From Anodontia alba (lineage: Eukaryota; Mollusca; Bivalvia; Lucinida; Lucinidae), in assembly GCA_964016985.1 (NCBI GenBank), contig OZ024828.1, positions 4,799,701 through 4,863,700 on the forward strand: a DNA stretch of 64,000 nucleotides. Direction: 5' to 3'. How positions within the stretch are numbered: the first letter of the stretch is position 1; every line of letters begins with the position of its first letter. A program made the position numbers and the translations under genes. This document shows, in pieces, positions 11,206-21,849 of this stretch. The notes below the pieces were generated by a model. It was not told the DNA's origin. It saw nothing but the letters and a program-made list of their open reading frames with translations, and searched no databases.

Positions 11206-11270
11206 TATCAGTGAGCAATAAACTAGCACCATAAACCACCTGCATATCATTGCCTTTCAAAAACATGTTT

Positions 11271-11470
11271 TTAACACTAAGCACTCTGGGAAAAATTTTC
11301 AGCAGACGACATTTTTAAATATTTTTCTCAGGAAACAGGGTTTGATATTTCATGCAAATTGTCTCTATTGGAGACAATATGCATGAAATATCTAATCATA
11401 TTTTCTGGGAAAGATAAGGAACAAATCATCAATTTTTCTCTTCTGAAGTAGCACAGGGAGTGGTAAAGGT
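11271..11470. mobile_element. P3 foldback element
   Basis: Ends read 'ttaacactaagcactctgg' and 'ggtaaaggttaa'. The arms hold 'cagcagacgac' and a central hairpin 'atgcaaattgtctctattgg' with complement. Noncoding. Confidence 0.7.
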
Positions 11471-11947
11471 TAAAGTTGTAAATCTTTAGCTACAAGAACA
11501 TCAATTTGAAACTAATTATTCTGCAAGCATGATTCGAAAACCAGAAGTGGTTGGAAAGCTTTATTAAACACTTTAAGAAACAATTACTTTCTAAAAGTAA
11601 ACGTGTTATCATTTCCGTTGGTGGCTAAAGTATATTCATAAATGTCAATGTTTAACATAACGTCAAATAATTTTGCAGCTGTCTCCAGAAATATTGTATT
11701 CAGCGTTACCAAATTCACTCATATACAAAAAAAAATCCATCTTAGCATTAGTTCTTCTAAGTCAATTTTTAACTAAAATACTGATATTGTTTTTATTTCT
11801 GCCAAGCGTTGCTAATGAGTGTATACAACATATTTTTAAATAGAAATTAGAAACCATTCATTCGTGTGAGCCATACCATTTTCACCCTATAATATGGGAA
11901 ATGAGGAAAATTGTGGTTAATAAGCACATTCATACAGATTTATGCAA

Positions 11948-12470
11948 TGAGCCAGCGCACGCCAAAACCTACAATAAGACCTGTGTGACCAGCAATGACC
12001 CAGATCAGCTTGTACATCCACCCATTATGGCAAGGGTTCTTATCATCACAAAAACACGACTACAAAATTTCGATCCCCTTAAACCCCACTTTTATACAGT
12101 AAAACTTGAGTTTACAAGGGTATATATTATTTTTCTTAATTCTGCTCAAAAACATAGATTGTGGATACTCGTTAGAACTGCCTCGTCAATGCGGTTCTAA
12201 CGAGTACCCACAATTTATGCTTTGAGCAGAAAAAGGAAAAATATCAGAATTTTTTATCTGAAAATTTTCATTTTTTGGTGGTAAAATTTTCAGTGTATAT
12301 TTGAATAAGCATGTTTTTGTAATGTTATCCCTCATTGGATAGCCTGGAGACTGTAGAAGGTACATGCGATCAGCGAAGATTCTGATCAGACTGCGCAGAT
12401 ACGCAGGCTGATCTGAGTCCTTGCTGGTCGCACACTGTTTTATTGTAGGTTTTGTCGTGCGCTGACTCCA
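11948..12470. repeat. P13-type palindrome split by P1
   Basis: Left arm 11948-12043 (gcgcacgccaaaacctacaa) and right arm 12325-12470 (ttgtaggttttgtcgtgcgc) are complementary over about 40 nt. P1 copy 6 sits between them. The right arm also holds the 'ctgatcagactgcgcag' hairpin. Confidence 0.65.
12044..12324 (+). mobile_element. P1 foldback element, copy 6, with TTAT flanks
   Basis: P1 ends with 'ttat' directly outside both termini (12040-12043 and 12325-12328). This is the only P1 copy here where I see a plausible 4-bp target duplication. It interrupts an older palindrome. Confidence 0.8.
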
Positions 12471-12734
12471 ATAGAAAAGGTTGTTAAAAGTAATATATAT
12501 ATATATAAAAAAAAAAGGAAAACTGATTTGCAAACTTTGAAATTCTGAAAATCCGTAGAATAATTTAGACCTAATTCATGTCAAATTTATTATCGTTTTC
12601 ACTATATATTTTGCAGGAGCGCATTACAAATAAAAATCTAAAATGGTTGCCTTTGGAAACAAAGAACACACAAAAGAACGAAAATTGGAGACCCGGTTTT
12701 GTTAAGCCTCTTCATATCTACGGCATTATAGTTT

Positions 12735-13390
12735 GCGAGAAGCAAATATTCGATTTTCAAAGTAGTAAGAATCAACTGAGTAGTCCCAAAGGAAATAAAA
12801 ATACAACCAGCACTGTAGTGAAATACGGTGAGACCTTTTACGGCCGCCACCCTGTTTTTTAAGCCTCTTCAAATCACGAAAACATGCCTATATAATTTTG
12901 ACCCCCTCAAACCCCACTTTTATATAGTAAAACTGGGGTTTACAGGGGTATACATTATTTTCTTATTTCTGCTCAAAAACATAGATTTTGGGTACTCGTT
13001 AGAACCGCCTCGTCGAGGCGGTTCTAACGAGTACCCACAATCTATGTTTATAGCAGAAATATGAAAAAAATATTAGAGTTTTTATCTGAAAATGTTCAGT
13101 TTTTGGAGGTGAAAGTTTCTATATATTTGAATAGGCGTGTATTCGTAATGGTGTTGTTGTTACTTTTTATCAGAAACATAGTGTTGCTTTTAAAAAGCGT
13201 AATAGAAACGATATACTTCAAATATGGCACTGCAGTTTGCGGGGCTGCATGCGCCCCGCCACCGCCCCCCCCCCCCCCCCCCCAACCCCCACCCCACCAG
13301 CACCAGTTTATGCGGTGTCCGATTTTCAAAGTAACCAGAATGGGGTCAATGATACCAAAGGAAAGAAATATAATCTGCACTTGTTAACGT
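12735..13390. repeat. Duplicated block on either side of P1 copy 7
   Basis: 'cgattttcaaagta' followed by 'cccaaaggaaataaaaata' at 12750-12810 recurs at 13318-13375 with about 75 percent identity by eye. On the minus strand both keep an open frame with a shared IF.SFG....IL.TLKI pattern, but no protein family is recognised. The second copy holds a C22 run (13260-13283). Confidence 0.4.
12873..13150 (+). mobile_element. P1 foldback element, copy 7
   Basis: Left end is ATCACGAAAACATGCC, with the leading C replaced; the right end is GTGTATTCGTAATG. It shares sequence variants and 70-75 bp of right flank with copy 5. Confidence 0.8.
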
Positions 13391-13399
13391 AGAAAAAAG

Positions 13400-14110
13400 C
13401 AAAATCGTACTCTACGCGGACATCGGCTATTCAGGTGAACTTGCGTATCCAAGGATTTTTGCAGTTGACATTAACATACTTACAGCAAAGTGAGACTTTC
13501 AGAATTCTGTTCTGTTCGACACTATGATGACAAAAACACTGTGTTACAGCAGAAGTAGTTTGAAAGATAAAACAAAATGGCCTAAATTATAAAGATAACA
13601 AAATCAGTGGATATTGTGAACACATCTTACAGGACAGGCCCTGATTATACGTGTGTGACCTTCGCTGTTTGCATACAGCCTTAAAATCCTTTTGTTCCCT
13701 TACGCTTTAAATATGATATAGAAAGAAAGTGAAATACAATAGCTGACATGAAGTAAAATAATAAAATAAAATAAAACTACCAATCTGTAAGTTCAGCTTC
13801 AATATCGGTAAGCAGTGGGACATAAAGACCATTACTGCCAAGTTTAGGTCAACTCACCTCTTTTGTTTTTAGCAGATGGCGTTTCAAGATTTCCTACCTC
13901 AAATTATCATGGGCTTATAACATATATATGGTAAGGTTTTACCTTAGGAATATTGTAACCAACTTTAATTTAAATCACTTCATTGGTTATGCAGAGGACG
14001 TCAAACGTTTTTTTTTTTTGTTTTTTTTCTTTAATAACCAATAAAGAAAGGTTGGCATAAATGAATTGCATCCGCTATTTCAAAGGTTTTATTGATCCCT
14101 TCATTTGTTC
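13400..14110. other. No feature recognised
   Basis: AT-rich low-copy sequence with a short T run near 14010. There are no ORFs with splice sites, no inverted repeats over 20 bp and no repeat shared with the rest of the window that I could find. Confidence 0.4.
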
Positions 14111-14111
14111 T

Positions 14112-14212
14112 TAACCCTTCTCTTGCTAAATACGACATGCATTGTCATAACAAACAGTGTAGATCCAGATCAGTTGGCTTCTGAAGAGTGTCATTGGGAC
14201 CAAGGGTGAAGT
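14112..14212. mobile_element. P4 piggyBac-like MITE fragment
   Basis: Left TIR (TTAACCCTTCTCTTGCT) and the first arm AGATCCAGATCAGTTGGCTT are present. The element then jumps to a shortened right end (gaccaagggtgaagttaa), so most of the right half is deleted. Confidence 0.65.
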
Positions 14213-14235
14213 TAATCGTCTGTAAAAATGCTTTA

Positions 14236-14546
14236 AACCTCCGGTGGTTTATTCTACTGACCGTTCTAAGGCGGTGGTCACGGTGTTAGTCTTACTCTTT
14301 GTTGCTTTGTGATTATTCTACGAGGCGATTTGTTTTAAGTCTTGTCTTGTGTTATTTTGTTCTTGTGTTTTTCAGTCCTTTAGCATTGCGATTACCTTGC
14401 TTGAGGAAGAGAGAGCTAACATCGGTGCTTTTCGTACGTTTGTTCGATTTAAGCTTGTTTGCTTTTGCCTGTTTTCTCTTCCTCTTGGTGTCTTGGAAGG
14501 ACTGCGGTTTGTGATTGTGGCACTCCCTGGACTTTTCACTTACCTT
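14236..14546 (+). repeat. R1 dispersed repeat
   Basis: Near-identical in layout to 29056-29362 and 29533-29817: 'ttctacgaggcgatttgtt', 'cttgtgtttttcagtcctt', then 'gtttgtgattgtggcactcc'. The shared open frame (a LRLPCLRKREL-like peptide) is carried by the repeat and is not a host gene. Confidence 0.7.
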
Positions 14547-14564
14547 TTTAGGCTACTTTTGCAA

Positions 14565-14725
14565 TGTTGAGATTTCTGAAAATTTCAGAGGTCATATCAT
14601 TTTAGCAACTTGAAATTTGGTATAAGGATTTATGTCTATGACAGGAATATACAAGAATCAGGTCACAACGACTCATACGTTACGGTCCACTGACTTCCGG
14701 CTCATGCTAATTTTGCAAAGTTAAG

Positions 14726-14770
<45 letters not shown>

Positions 14771-14932
14771 TAAAAGGTAGATTTCAGGTTTTCTACTATT
14801 GTAGCAATTTTAGATTTTGTTTGCGGGCTAATGTCTTTAGGTACAAGACAAATATACAAAATTCTAGTCAAGTTGACCCACATGTCATGGTTCACCGACT
14901 TTGGACAGGCTGATTTTGCAAGGTTAGCAAAA
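14565..14932. repeat. Direct duplication around a T39 run
   Basis: Two diverged copies of about 160 bp ('gatttctgaaaatttcagag' / 'gatttcaggttttctac', each ending 'aattttgcaaagttaag' or similar) flank an uninterrupted T tract at 14731-14769. Confidence 0.6.
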
Positions 14933-14999
14933 TCAGCCTAAGAAATACATTTTAACATATTATTAATTCATACTGCAATCCCTTTGCGCAGTTTTATGG

Positions 15000-15750
15000 C
15001 GGTACCCAAACGGGGGCATCCGTGTACTTTGGACACATGTCTAGTGTTTCAATGTTATGAGCTCATTGATAAATTATACAAATCAAAACTTTACGTTTCC
15101 ATTTCCAGTCAGTTGCAACAGCATCATGTTTTTGTTTTTGGCACCTCTTATTTTCAGTATTGGAACAATTTAGTTTAACATTTAAACGCATAATAATGGT
15201 CTAACTATCTCCTTCCAACGTGCCAACAATTAAACTATGAATTGTTGAATCAAAGTTTAGAGTTTAAAGCATTTGTCATACACATTGAATAGGCTCATAA
15301 GTTTGGCTATTAATAACAGTCTACTCCTGCTGTTGATTAGATTGTGTTAGTGTGGTGTTTGTTCCCAGAAGAAAACACATACAAATAGCAGCTATAATGA
15401 ACGAAATCTTAGTGTAAAAAGGTGATAACGTAATAGAAATAAGCTTAAGATTTCATTTGTAAACAACACTAAAGAAAACATATTTTGACAGCTTTCCATT
15501 TGTAATGTATGTTTAACTGTTATTCTATTCAGCGTGATTTATACTAATAAATACGAAGGGAGTCAATATGCAAACAGCATTTTGCTTCCATTCGAGGTCG
15601 ACCTCTTGTTTTTCTATGTAATTATTCTCTAGTATAATACCTTTGGCCCAGCGGTGTTTCGTTGCCATCATCCCAGAACAGAAAAAAATCGGGGCCTTTT
15701 GCGTTAACCCACCCTGAGCCTCTGCCTTGACTTCTTCACTCCGCCAAAAA
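15000..15750. other. No feature recognised
   Basis: AT-rich sequence without inverted repeats, tandem units or splice-bounded ORFs that I can support. Confidence 0.35.
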
Positions 15751-15755
15751 TATAT

Positions 15756-16033
15756 CATTACGAAAACATGCTTATTCAAATATACTGAAAATTTCACAAC
15801 AAAAAATGAAAATTTTCAGATAAAAAATTCTGATAATTTTCATATTTCTGCTCAAAACATAGATTATGGGTACTCGTTAGAACCGCCTCGACGAGGCGGT
15901 TTTAACGAGTACTCACAATCTATGTTTTTGAGCAGAAATAAGAAAAATAATGTATGCCCCTATAAACCCCAGTTTTACTATATAAAAGTTGGGTTTAAGG
16001 GGGTCAAAATTATATAGGCATGTTTTCGTGATG
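15756..16033 (-). mobile_element. P1 foldback element, copy 8
   Basis: Reverse copy, CATTACGAAAACATGC to ATGTTTTCGTGATG, adjoining the 3' side of the mariner relic. Core centre is cctcgacgaggcgg. Confidence 0.85.
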
Positions 16034-16045
16034 TTTTATTTAAGT

Positions 16046-16440
16046 TCAGGAACAAAAAGTAATCACTAGGTGCCACATCAGGTGAAGAGGCGGGTTATTT
16101 TAAATCTCTTTCGCTTTACAGCATCCATCGAAACCTTGCAATTGTGGCCTCTTCCATTGTCTTGCTGAATAAGAAATACTTCAGAGACTTATATGCGCCG
16201 TTTTTTTTACGGATTGCAATACTCAACTGGTTAAATATGTTTGCACAGAACTCGAAAGTTATTGCACTCACCTTCGGTAAATAGTCCTTTGACGTCCCAA
16301 AATACGGTGGCCATCACCTTGTCAGTCGAGGATTGCATCTTGACCTTTTTAGGCCTCAAAGAACCAGGCCCTACCCATTGACGACCTTGAGCTTTGTTTT
16401 CTGGCTCATGGTAATAGATCTAGGTCTCAATACAGTTACA
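16046..16440 (-). pseudogene. Mariner (Tc1/mariner, DD34D) transposase relic
   Basis: Minus-strand reading gives YHEPENKAQGRQW, then GSLRPKK and KVMATVFWDVKG, the conserved central block of mariner transposases. After a frameshift it gives QDNGRGHNCKVSMDAVKR, which carries the second catalytic Asp. After a further frameshift come remnants of the SPDVAPSD block with the third Asp. The N-terminal DNA-binding part and both inverted repeats are missing. At least two frameshifts make it inactive. A P1 copy bounds it on each side, in opposite orientations. The mariner assignment is secure; the subfamily is not. Confidence 0.85.
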
Positions 16441-16450
16441 TTTTCAATAC

Positions 16451-16731
16451 CACAACGAAAACATGCCTATATAATTTCGACCCCCTTAAACCCCACTTTT
16501 ATATAGTAAAACTGGGGTTTTTGCAGGGGTACACATTATTTTTCTTACTTTTGCTCAAAAACATAGATTGTGGGTGCTCGTTAGAACCGCCTCGCCGAGG
16601 CGGTTCTAACAAGTACCCACAATCTTTGTTTTGAGCCGAAATATGAAAATATAAGAGTTTTGTGTCTGAAATTTTTCAGTTTTTTGGAGGTGAAATTTTC
16701 TATATTCTTGAATTAGCGTGTTTTCATAATG
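16451..16731 (+). mobile_element. P1 foldback element, copy 9
   Basis: Left end slightly changed (CACAACGAAAACATGCC); right end GTGTTTTCATAATG. Core centre cctcgccgaggcgg. It abuts the 5' side of the mariner relic. Confidence 0.8.
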
Positions 16732-16756
16732 ATATACATGTATGTGAAAATATACC

Positions 16757-16915
16757 AAGGAAATGCCAGAATCACGAAGCACAGCTTTCCCGAGACCCCC
16801 AAAGAAGGGGAGATGGGAAACAAATATTGACAAAACAAACGTCACATATGAAACCATGGACGCACGAACAAAGAAAAATCCGCAATACTGGAACCGCCTA
16901 GGAACGGACAGGACG
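16757..16915 (-). repeat. R1-family repeat, reverse
   Basis: Begins 'ccaaggaaatgccagaatca' and ends 'ggaaccgcctaggaacgg', the complement of the R1 start 'ccgttctaaggcggt'. It directly follows P1 copy 9. Confidence 0.5.
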
Positions 16916-17324
16916 ACAAAGAAAAGTACCTAACTTCGACTCATATAAGATTGTTGAAACACTACCGTGTAAAATTACCGATGTCTTCGCTATCTCTTCC
17001 ATCTAAAATGCCTATCACAATATACAAGATACCAGACTTCACTGCACATTTCCTCATCGATGGTATTTAGTGGGCGCCCGGAGCTGCTTTCATCTTCTAA
17101 GGAATTTCTATCAATTTTGAACTCACCAACCGAGATTTTTACTTGAGCGTATGGTAGTGCAGATGACCCATTTACCTCGGTTGGTTCACTATGCATTCCC
17201 TTGCCTGTTTTCCCTCTCATAAAAAAGGTAATTGCACCACTGTATTCACATTTCGCAGAAAAGCAAGCGTTTTATCACTGTCTCTGGCTATTTTAACAAC
17301 CGATATTTTGTCAATGTATAAAAA

Positions 17325-17395
17325 AAAAGGTAAGAGAAAAGACCAGGGAGTGCCACAATCACAAACCGCAGCCCTTCCCAGACCCCGAAACTGAA
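17325..17395 (-). repeat. R1-family repeat fragment, reverse
   Basis: 'gagtgccacaatcacaaacc' followed by 'gcagcccttcccagacc' is the complement of the R1 3' landmark. P1 copy 10 begins at its edge. Confidence 0.5.
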
Positions 17396-17402
17396 TCAAT
17401 TT

Positions 17403-17683
17403 CGTTACGAAAACATGCCTATATAATTTAGACCCCCTTAAACCCCACTTTTATATAGTAAAACTGGGGTTTACAGGGGTATGCATTATTTTTCTTATTT
17501 CTGCTAAAAAACATAGATTGTGGGTACTCGTTAGAACCGCCTCGGCGAGGCGGTTCTAACAAGTACCCACAATCTATGTTTTGAGCAGAAATATGAAAAA
17601 ATATCAGATTTTTTTTATCTGAAAATTTTATGTTTCTGGAGGTAAAATTTTCTATATATTTGAATAGGCGTGTTTTCGTAATG
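17403..17683 (+). mobile_element. P1 foldback element, copy 10
   Basis: CGTTACGAAAACATGCC to GTGTTTTCGTAATG with an intact core palindrome. Noncoding. Confidence 0.85.
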
Positions 17684-17984
17684 TTACACCTTCCTAGATT
17701 GTGCATTACAACAACATGTAAAGACTGTGGCCTTGTCAGTCGATTAAGTTACTTATTGAATTGCCCTCGTAATTTACACGAGAATTGATGTCATGTTACT
17801 ACAACGTACGAATGAAAACACCAGTTAAATATTATATATTTGCTTTCTAAACTCGATCTAGCTGTGTCTATCTAACATTTTGATTTATTTATAAAAAATA
17901 TTGATATGAATATAAATTATTAATATAACAATGTTATGCTTGTATTATCTTATCTTGGAAGAACAATACAAGTCGCAACGTCAG

Positions 17985-18245
17985 AAAACGTACCTTCGAC
18001 ATATGCGCCCTGCGAAGAATTCGCGCAGTCTTATCTGAATCTTCACTGGGCACATTTTGGATAGAAGAGGATGTAATATTTTTTCATGTGAACAACGAAA
18101 TACTCTGATCAAACTGCGTGGTTTCGCAGGCTGATATGAGTTTTCGTTGGGCGCACATGTCAGAAGGTACGTTTCCGCACGTTGTGGCGCATACGTTGCG
18201 TTGCTGGTGCCATCTACTAGGCTTTTGTCTACAGCCACGCCCAAG
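17985..18245. repeat. P13 palindromic repeat
   Basis: Outer arms 'aaaacgtaccttcgacatatg' and 'cacatgtcagaaggtacgttt' are complementary. Inside are two diverged 'actctgatcaaactgcgtgg' type hairpins, indicating a composite. It matches 22743-22960. Confidence 0.6.
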
Positions 18246-18485
18246 TAAACGATAACAAAATGTACCCCGACAAGGCAGCTGTAAGTGATGTACCTTCAGG
18301 AGGTTTTATAGAGTTTGCCGGGTCTTCCAAGAAATAAGACATTGCCTATCTAGGTACTAGGTTCCGTGAAAAAAAACAACAATTCTACCCGCGTCGCCGT
18401 ATATCCGGCTTTTACAGCAGGGCTGTAGAACTGATCTATATACTAAATCCTAAATCCGTTACATTTCTTCTTTGACTTCTCCCAG

Positions 18486-18623
18486 AAACCAACAAACTCT
18501 GCTTACCCTGCAGACCCATGGAAGAAGCTTACGCAGCAGCGATATCAGGGATACCTGTTCTCCTACCAGGGTCCGGAGATGAAGATGGTTTCATCTTCCA
18601 CCCACCGCTGCCATCAAATGTAG
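18486..18623 (+). CDS. Candidate terminal coding exon, unknown gene
   Basis: A 3' splice site with a good pyrimidine tract (tttcttctttgacttctcccag) ends at 18485. The next 45 codons are open and stop at TAG 18621-18623. Reading from 18486 they give KPTNSAYPADPWKKLTQQRY, then QGYLFSYQGPEMKMVSSSTH. Third positions are C/G rich against an AT-rich background, and the composition (aromatic, basic, no low complexity) looks protein-like. I do not recognise the family; it could be a divergent C-terminus of a regulatory protein. Upstream exons were not found within the window. A second frame, starting at ATG 18518, is also open for 98 codons, so the frame choice is uncertain. Imperfect direct repeats lie on both sides. 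Confidence 0.35.
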   Translation, partial: KPTNSAYPADPWKKLTQQRYQGYLFSYQGPEMKMVSSSTHRCHQM

Positions 18624-18829
18624 CGTCGCAGTCACCCATCCAGATACCAACCGCCGTGTACGTGGTTGCTTGGCGTCGTGAAAAGCTAACATTTTACCAG
18701 CGTCGCAATAAAAGCCGACTTCTACAGAAAGTAATCTACGATTTGAGTTTGAACACAAATAAAAGTTGTCTTTGCTGGTCTAGCTCTTCGGTATCCGTAT
18801 ATAAAAATACATAACCAATAATAACCAGT

Positions 18830-20170
18830 ATGTAAGTATGTAAGTTTTGTAATGTGGCTGCATTCATTTTAACAACATTTGCACAGTGTGACTTAAGAAA
18901 TTATTTTTTTTTTACTATTATTTTCGTTTCATCGAGCCATGAATGATAATAATAATAATAATAATGATAATAATAATAATAAACAAAAACGAAGGACAAG
19001 GACGATCTTTTTTTTTTTTTTTTATACATTCCTCGATGAAAAGGAAAAAAAATCAAATTTCCATTTCTTATAATTAACTCTCTGTTTCAAATTTCCATAA
19101 ATTCGCTGTCAGAAACAGTAAAAGCAGTGTATTTTGTCTTTATCATGTTTACAGCGGCAGGTCACTGCACGCAAGAGTAATTAAATTGGTGCATGTATTT
19201 AGCCGAACCGAGCGCCATTAATGCGCCGTGACAGTGACAGACGATAAACGCGTCCTGGACGACGTTTCATGAGTGGGGAGAATTAAAACAACAACAAAAA
19301 AAAATGTTAAAGATATAATTATGTTATGATTATATTAAAGGCAAAAGAAGAGCCCAATAAAGCCAAGAAATAATTATTTCCTTAGTTTTATTCTTTCGAT
19401 TGTGAGGTAGATCATCGACGACTTGTCGTACCACTTGTGTTGGGTTTTACCGCAAGCAGTGCACATCAGACGTGTTTGATCGAAGAATGAAAGCATTTTT
19501 TTTCCACCGATCAGAATACAGGAAAAAGCATGAATGTAAATGAAAATTTATTATAATGTGAAATTAGGCACTAGATGCGTTCAAAGCAACAAACCAACAC
19601 GCAATGGGGATAGGCCTGTCATGCTAAATGCGTCATGCATACATGTACGTAGCCCAGGATTCATGCGGAATTCTCGGCCGATTGCATGAATCTAGCGCGT
19701 TGATTGGCTGAGGCAGGCCCGGTTGCCCGGAGAAAAATGTGCGCGCATATTCATTTTGCATTTATCTTTTTTTCAGTACGATGTAAATTCGGTTTGCGTT
19801 CATTTCTTTTAGCTTGTGAGTTTGGAATTAGGACTTTGAAAAATACTGGATTAATTTAAATGCGAAGTAAACATATTTAAATCCTCTTTCGAAATATTGA
19901 GAAGAGATTTGTGGCAAACTCTGTGTTCGTTCTAGCTTTACTGAACGTGAATCATAACTCGGGAATGATGCTTGGTCAACCCATTGTTTACGCAAGAAGC
20001 CATATTGCCTGAAGGTCTTAAATGCTACGTTTTATCTATATGCGTGCTTCGCCCGAGGAGGCTTCGGGGCATAGGTAAGCTCTATGACGAGAAACAGTAT
20101 ATTTGTGTGTATTTTTAACGGTGGTGCCATTCTGTTAATGGCATCAAAAGGTTGTTACCTTACTCAAAAG
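18830..20170. other. Mostly low-copy block; (AAT)n microsatellite at 18944-18981
   Basis: This is the longest stretch where I find no copies of the window's repeat families. It holds an (AAT)n run, a T run near 19010, and CpG-bearing patches at 19190-19290 and 19660-19740 ('gcgcgttgattggctgagg', an inverted CCAAT). No ORF is supported. It could hold regulatory sequence of a neighbouring gene, but nothing proves it. Confidence 0.35.
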
Positions 20171-20177
20171 GTTTCTT

Positions 20178-20620
20178 AAGTCAGACTTCAATAGCTCGAA
20201 CACCGATGGCTCGTTTACTATGGTTAATTCGAACTCGTTTATTTAGTCCCTACGAAATTCTTCCGATAGCTCAAGAAAACAAATATTTAGGGAAATCATG
20301 AAATAGTATTTTGTGTGTACTCATTAGAATCGAGAAATTACATTTTCGAGGGTTGAGCGCAAGACTGTAGTAAGTCAGATGGTTGTTTTTCCCCAAACTT
20401 AATTTCCTCACCATGAAGGCGTTATGAAGATAACATTTCTTTCTGTAAACAATGAAAATTTAGGTGCCATTGCTCGTATGAGCAATGGCATCTAAATTTG
20501 CATTGTTTACAAAGGTGTCAAAGTTGCCTCTAAACAAGGGTTTCAAAAATATGTTTGAGTTATACTACAGTCTTGCTCTCAACCCTCGATTTGCTACCTC
20601 ACTCCATTGTCATCGATTGT
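20178..20620. mobile_element. P2 foldback element, rearranged, with inner hairpin
   Basis: Left part has 'gacttcaatagctcgaac' and 'gtttactatggttaattcga' as in P2. The core 'tgtgtactcattagaatcg' lacks its partner arm. A separate perfect hairpin, tttaggtgccattgctcg and complement, lies at 20460-20510. 'gattgcatgttg'-type ends are degraded. Confidence 0.5.
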
Positions 20621-20794
20621 ATGTTCAAACTAACAATTTAACTGGAACTAGATATACTTCATAGATTTTCTGTCGGTCAGTTGTTTACAAGGGAAACAAC
20701 TTTTGTGACTTCCTGCATGCTTTTATGCACACCAAATCCCTTCTGAAATGAATCTGCTCTAAGAGATAAGAATTTGCTCCCCTGAACAGCAGCA

Positions 20795-20912
20795 GACGAC
20801 ATTTTGAAATATATTTGTCTCTCTTTTTAGTTCAAACAAAATAAGGGTTAGTATTACATGCGAGTAGTCTGGATAATAAAACAAATATTTGAGAAAGTCG
20901 TCTACAACAACT
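20795..20912. mobile_element. P3 relic
   Basis: 'cagcagacgacattttgaaa' at the left and 'gtcgtctacaacaacttgaat' at the right, with a diverged middle. Confidence 0.5.
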
Positions 20913-21070
20913 TGAATGGGATGTGTTGTAGCATATGACCGATGTCGGTTCTCTGTCATTTTAACAACAGAAAGTACAAACGATTCGGTTTGTGTCAACA
21001 TTGACAATGTACGAGTATAATAATGAAATTGTCTTCCATGTGATAACTGTTATTGGTTAGAGCACGCTTA

Positions 21071-21346
21071 CATCACAAAAACACGCCTGTGTAATGTTGG
21101 CCCCATTAAAGCCCACTTTTATATAGAAAAACTGGGGTTTACAGGGGTATACATTATTTTTCTTATTTCTGCTCAAAAACATAGATTGTGGGTACTCGTT
21201 AGAACCGCCTCGTCGAAACAGTTCTAACGAGTACCCACCATCTATGTTTTGAGCAGAATATGAAAAATATCAGTTTTTTTATCTGATTTTTTTATTTTTT
21301 GGTGGTAAAATTTTCAGTATATTTGAATAGGCATGTTTTTGTAATG
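21071..21346 (+). mobile_element. P1 foldback element, copy 11
   Basis: CATCACAAAAACACGCC to ATGTTTTTGTAATG. The core centre is decayed on one arm (cctcgtcgaaacagtt). Noncoding. Confidence 0.8.
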
Positions 21347-21719
21347 TTTTTGTATACATGCTCTCCTCTCACAAAACCAACCACTCTGTAATGGCTGATA
21401 GGCATGCATTAAACAACGTGAAGTTGAACAATTCTGAACTTTCTCACCAAACTACCAGAAAGGATTTATGATTAAAAATGTCAGTTGGACTTACCCTGCA
21501 GGAGAAAACTTGCCATTAAGAACAGCAATCAAAACAACCATGGGAATATTAAAATTCACTCCTTTCGTATTCAACATTTCCCGGAACTGGGGCTACTTGT
21601 ACGATGTACTTAGTTAGTGTCCATATCAAAATTGATATTGTTAAATACGCTTGTAAAATGTCATGTTACGCACAACGGCCTACTCTGCTTTCGACATCTT
21701 TCAAAAATTCGTGTTCGCA

Positions 21720-21828
21720 TCCCAGTAAGCATTCTTTATAAATCTATAGCGGGCCGTTATCGGCCCGTCAGGGTAGCTGACGGGCCGATAACGGCCCGCT
21801 ATAGATTTATAAAGAATGCTAGTTGGGA
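21720..21828. mobile_element. P5 GC-rich near-perfect palindrome
   Basis: Arms of about 50 nt: ends TCCCAGTAAGCATTC and GAATGCTAGTTGGGA, inner part CTATAGCGGGCCGTTATCGG with complement, loop 'agggtag'. Its GC content contrasts sharply with the surrounding DNA. The copy at 34256-34363 carries the complementary loop. The 127-codon ORF across it is an artefact. Confidence 0.85.
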
Positions 21829-21849
21829 TGGCACTTTGATCAGAAGTAA

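Noticed and set aside
12578..12862. 94-codon ORF after a 'ttttgcag' acceptor as an exon
   Set aside because: Composition is Lys/Asn rich without family resemblance, and half of it belongs to a duplicated noncoding block (12750/13318). Not excluded, but unsupported.
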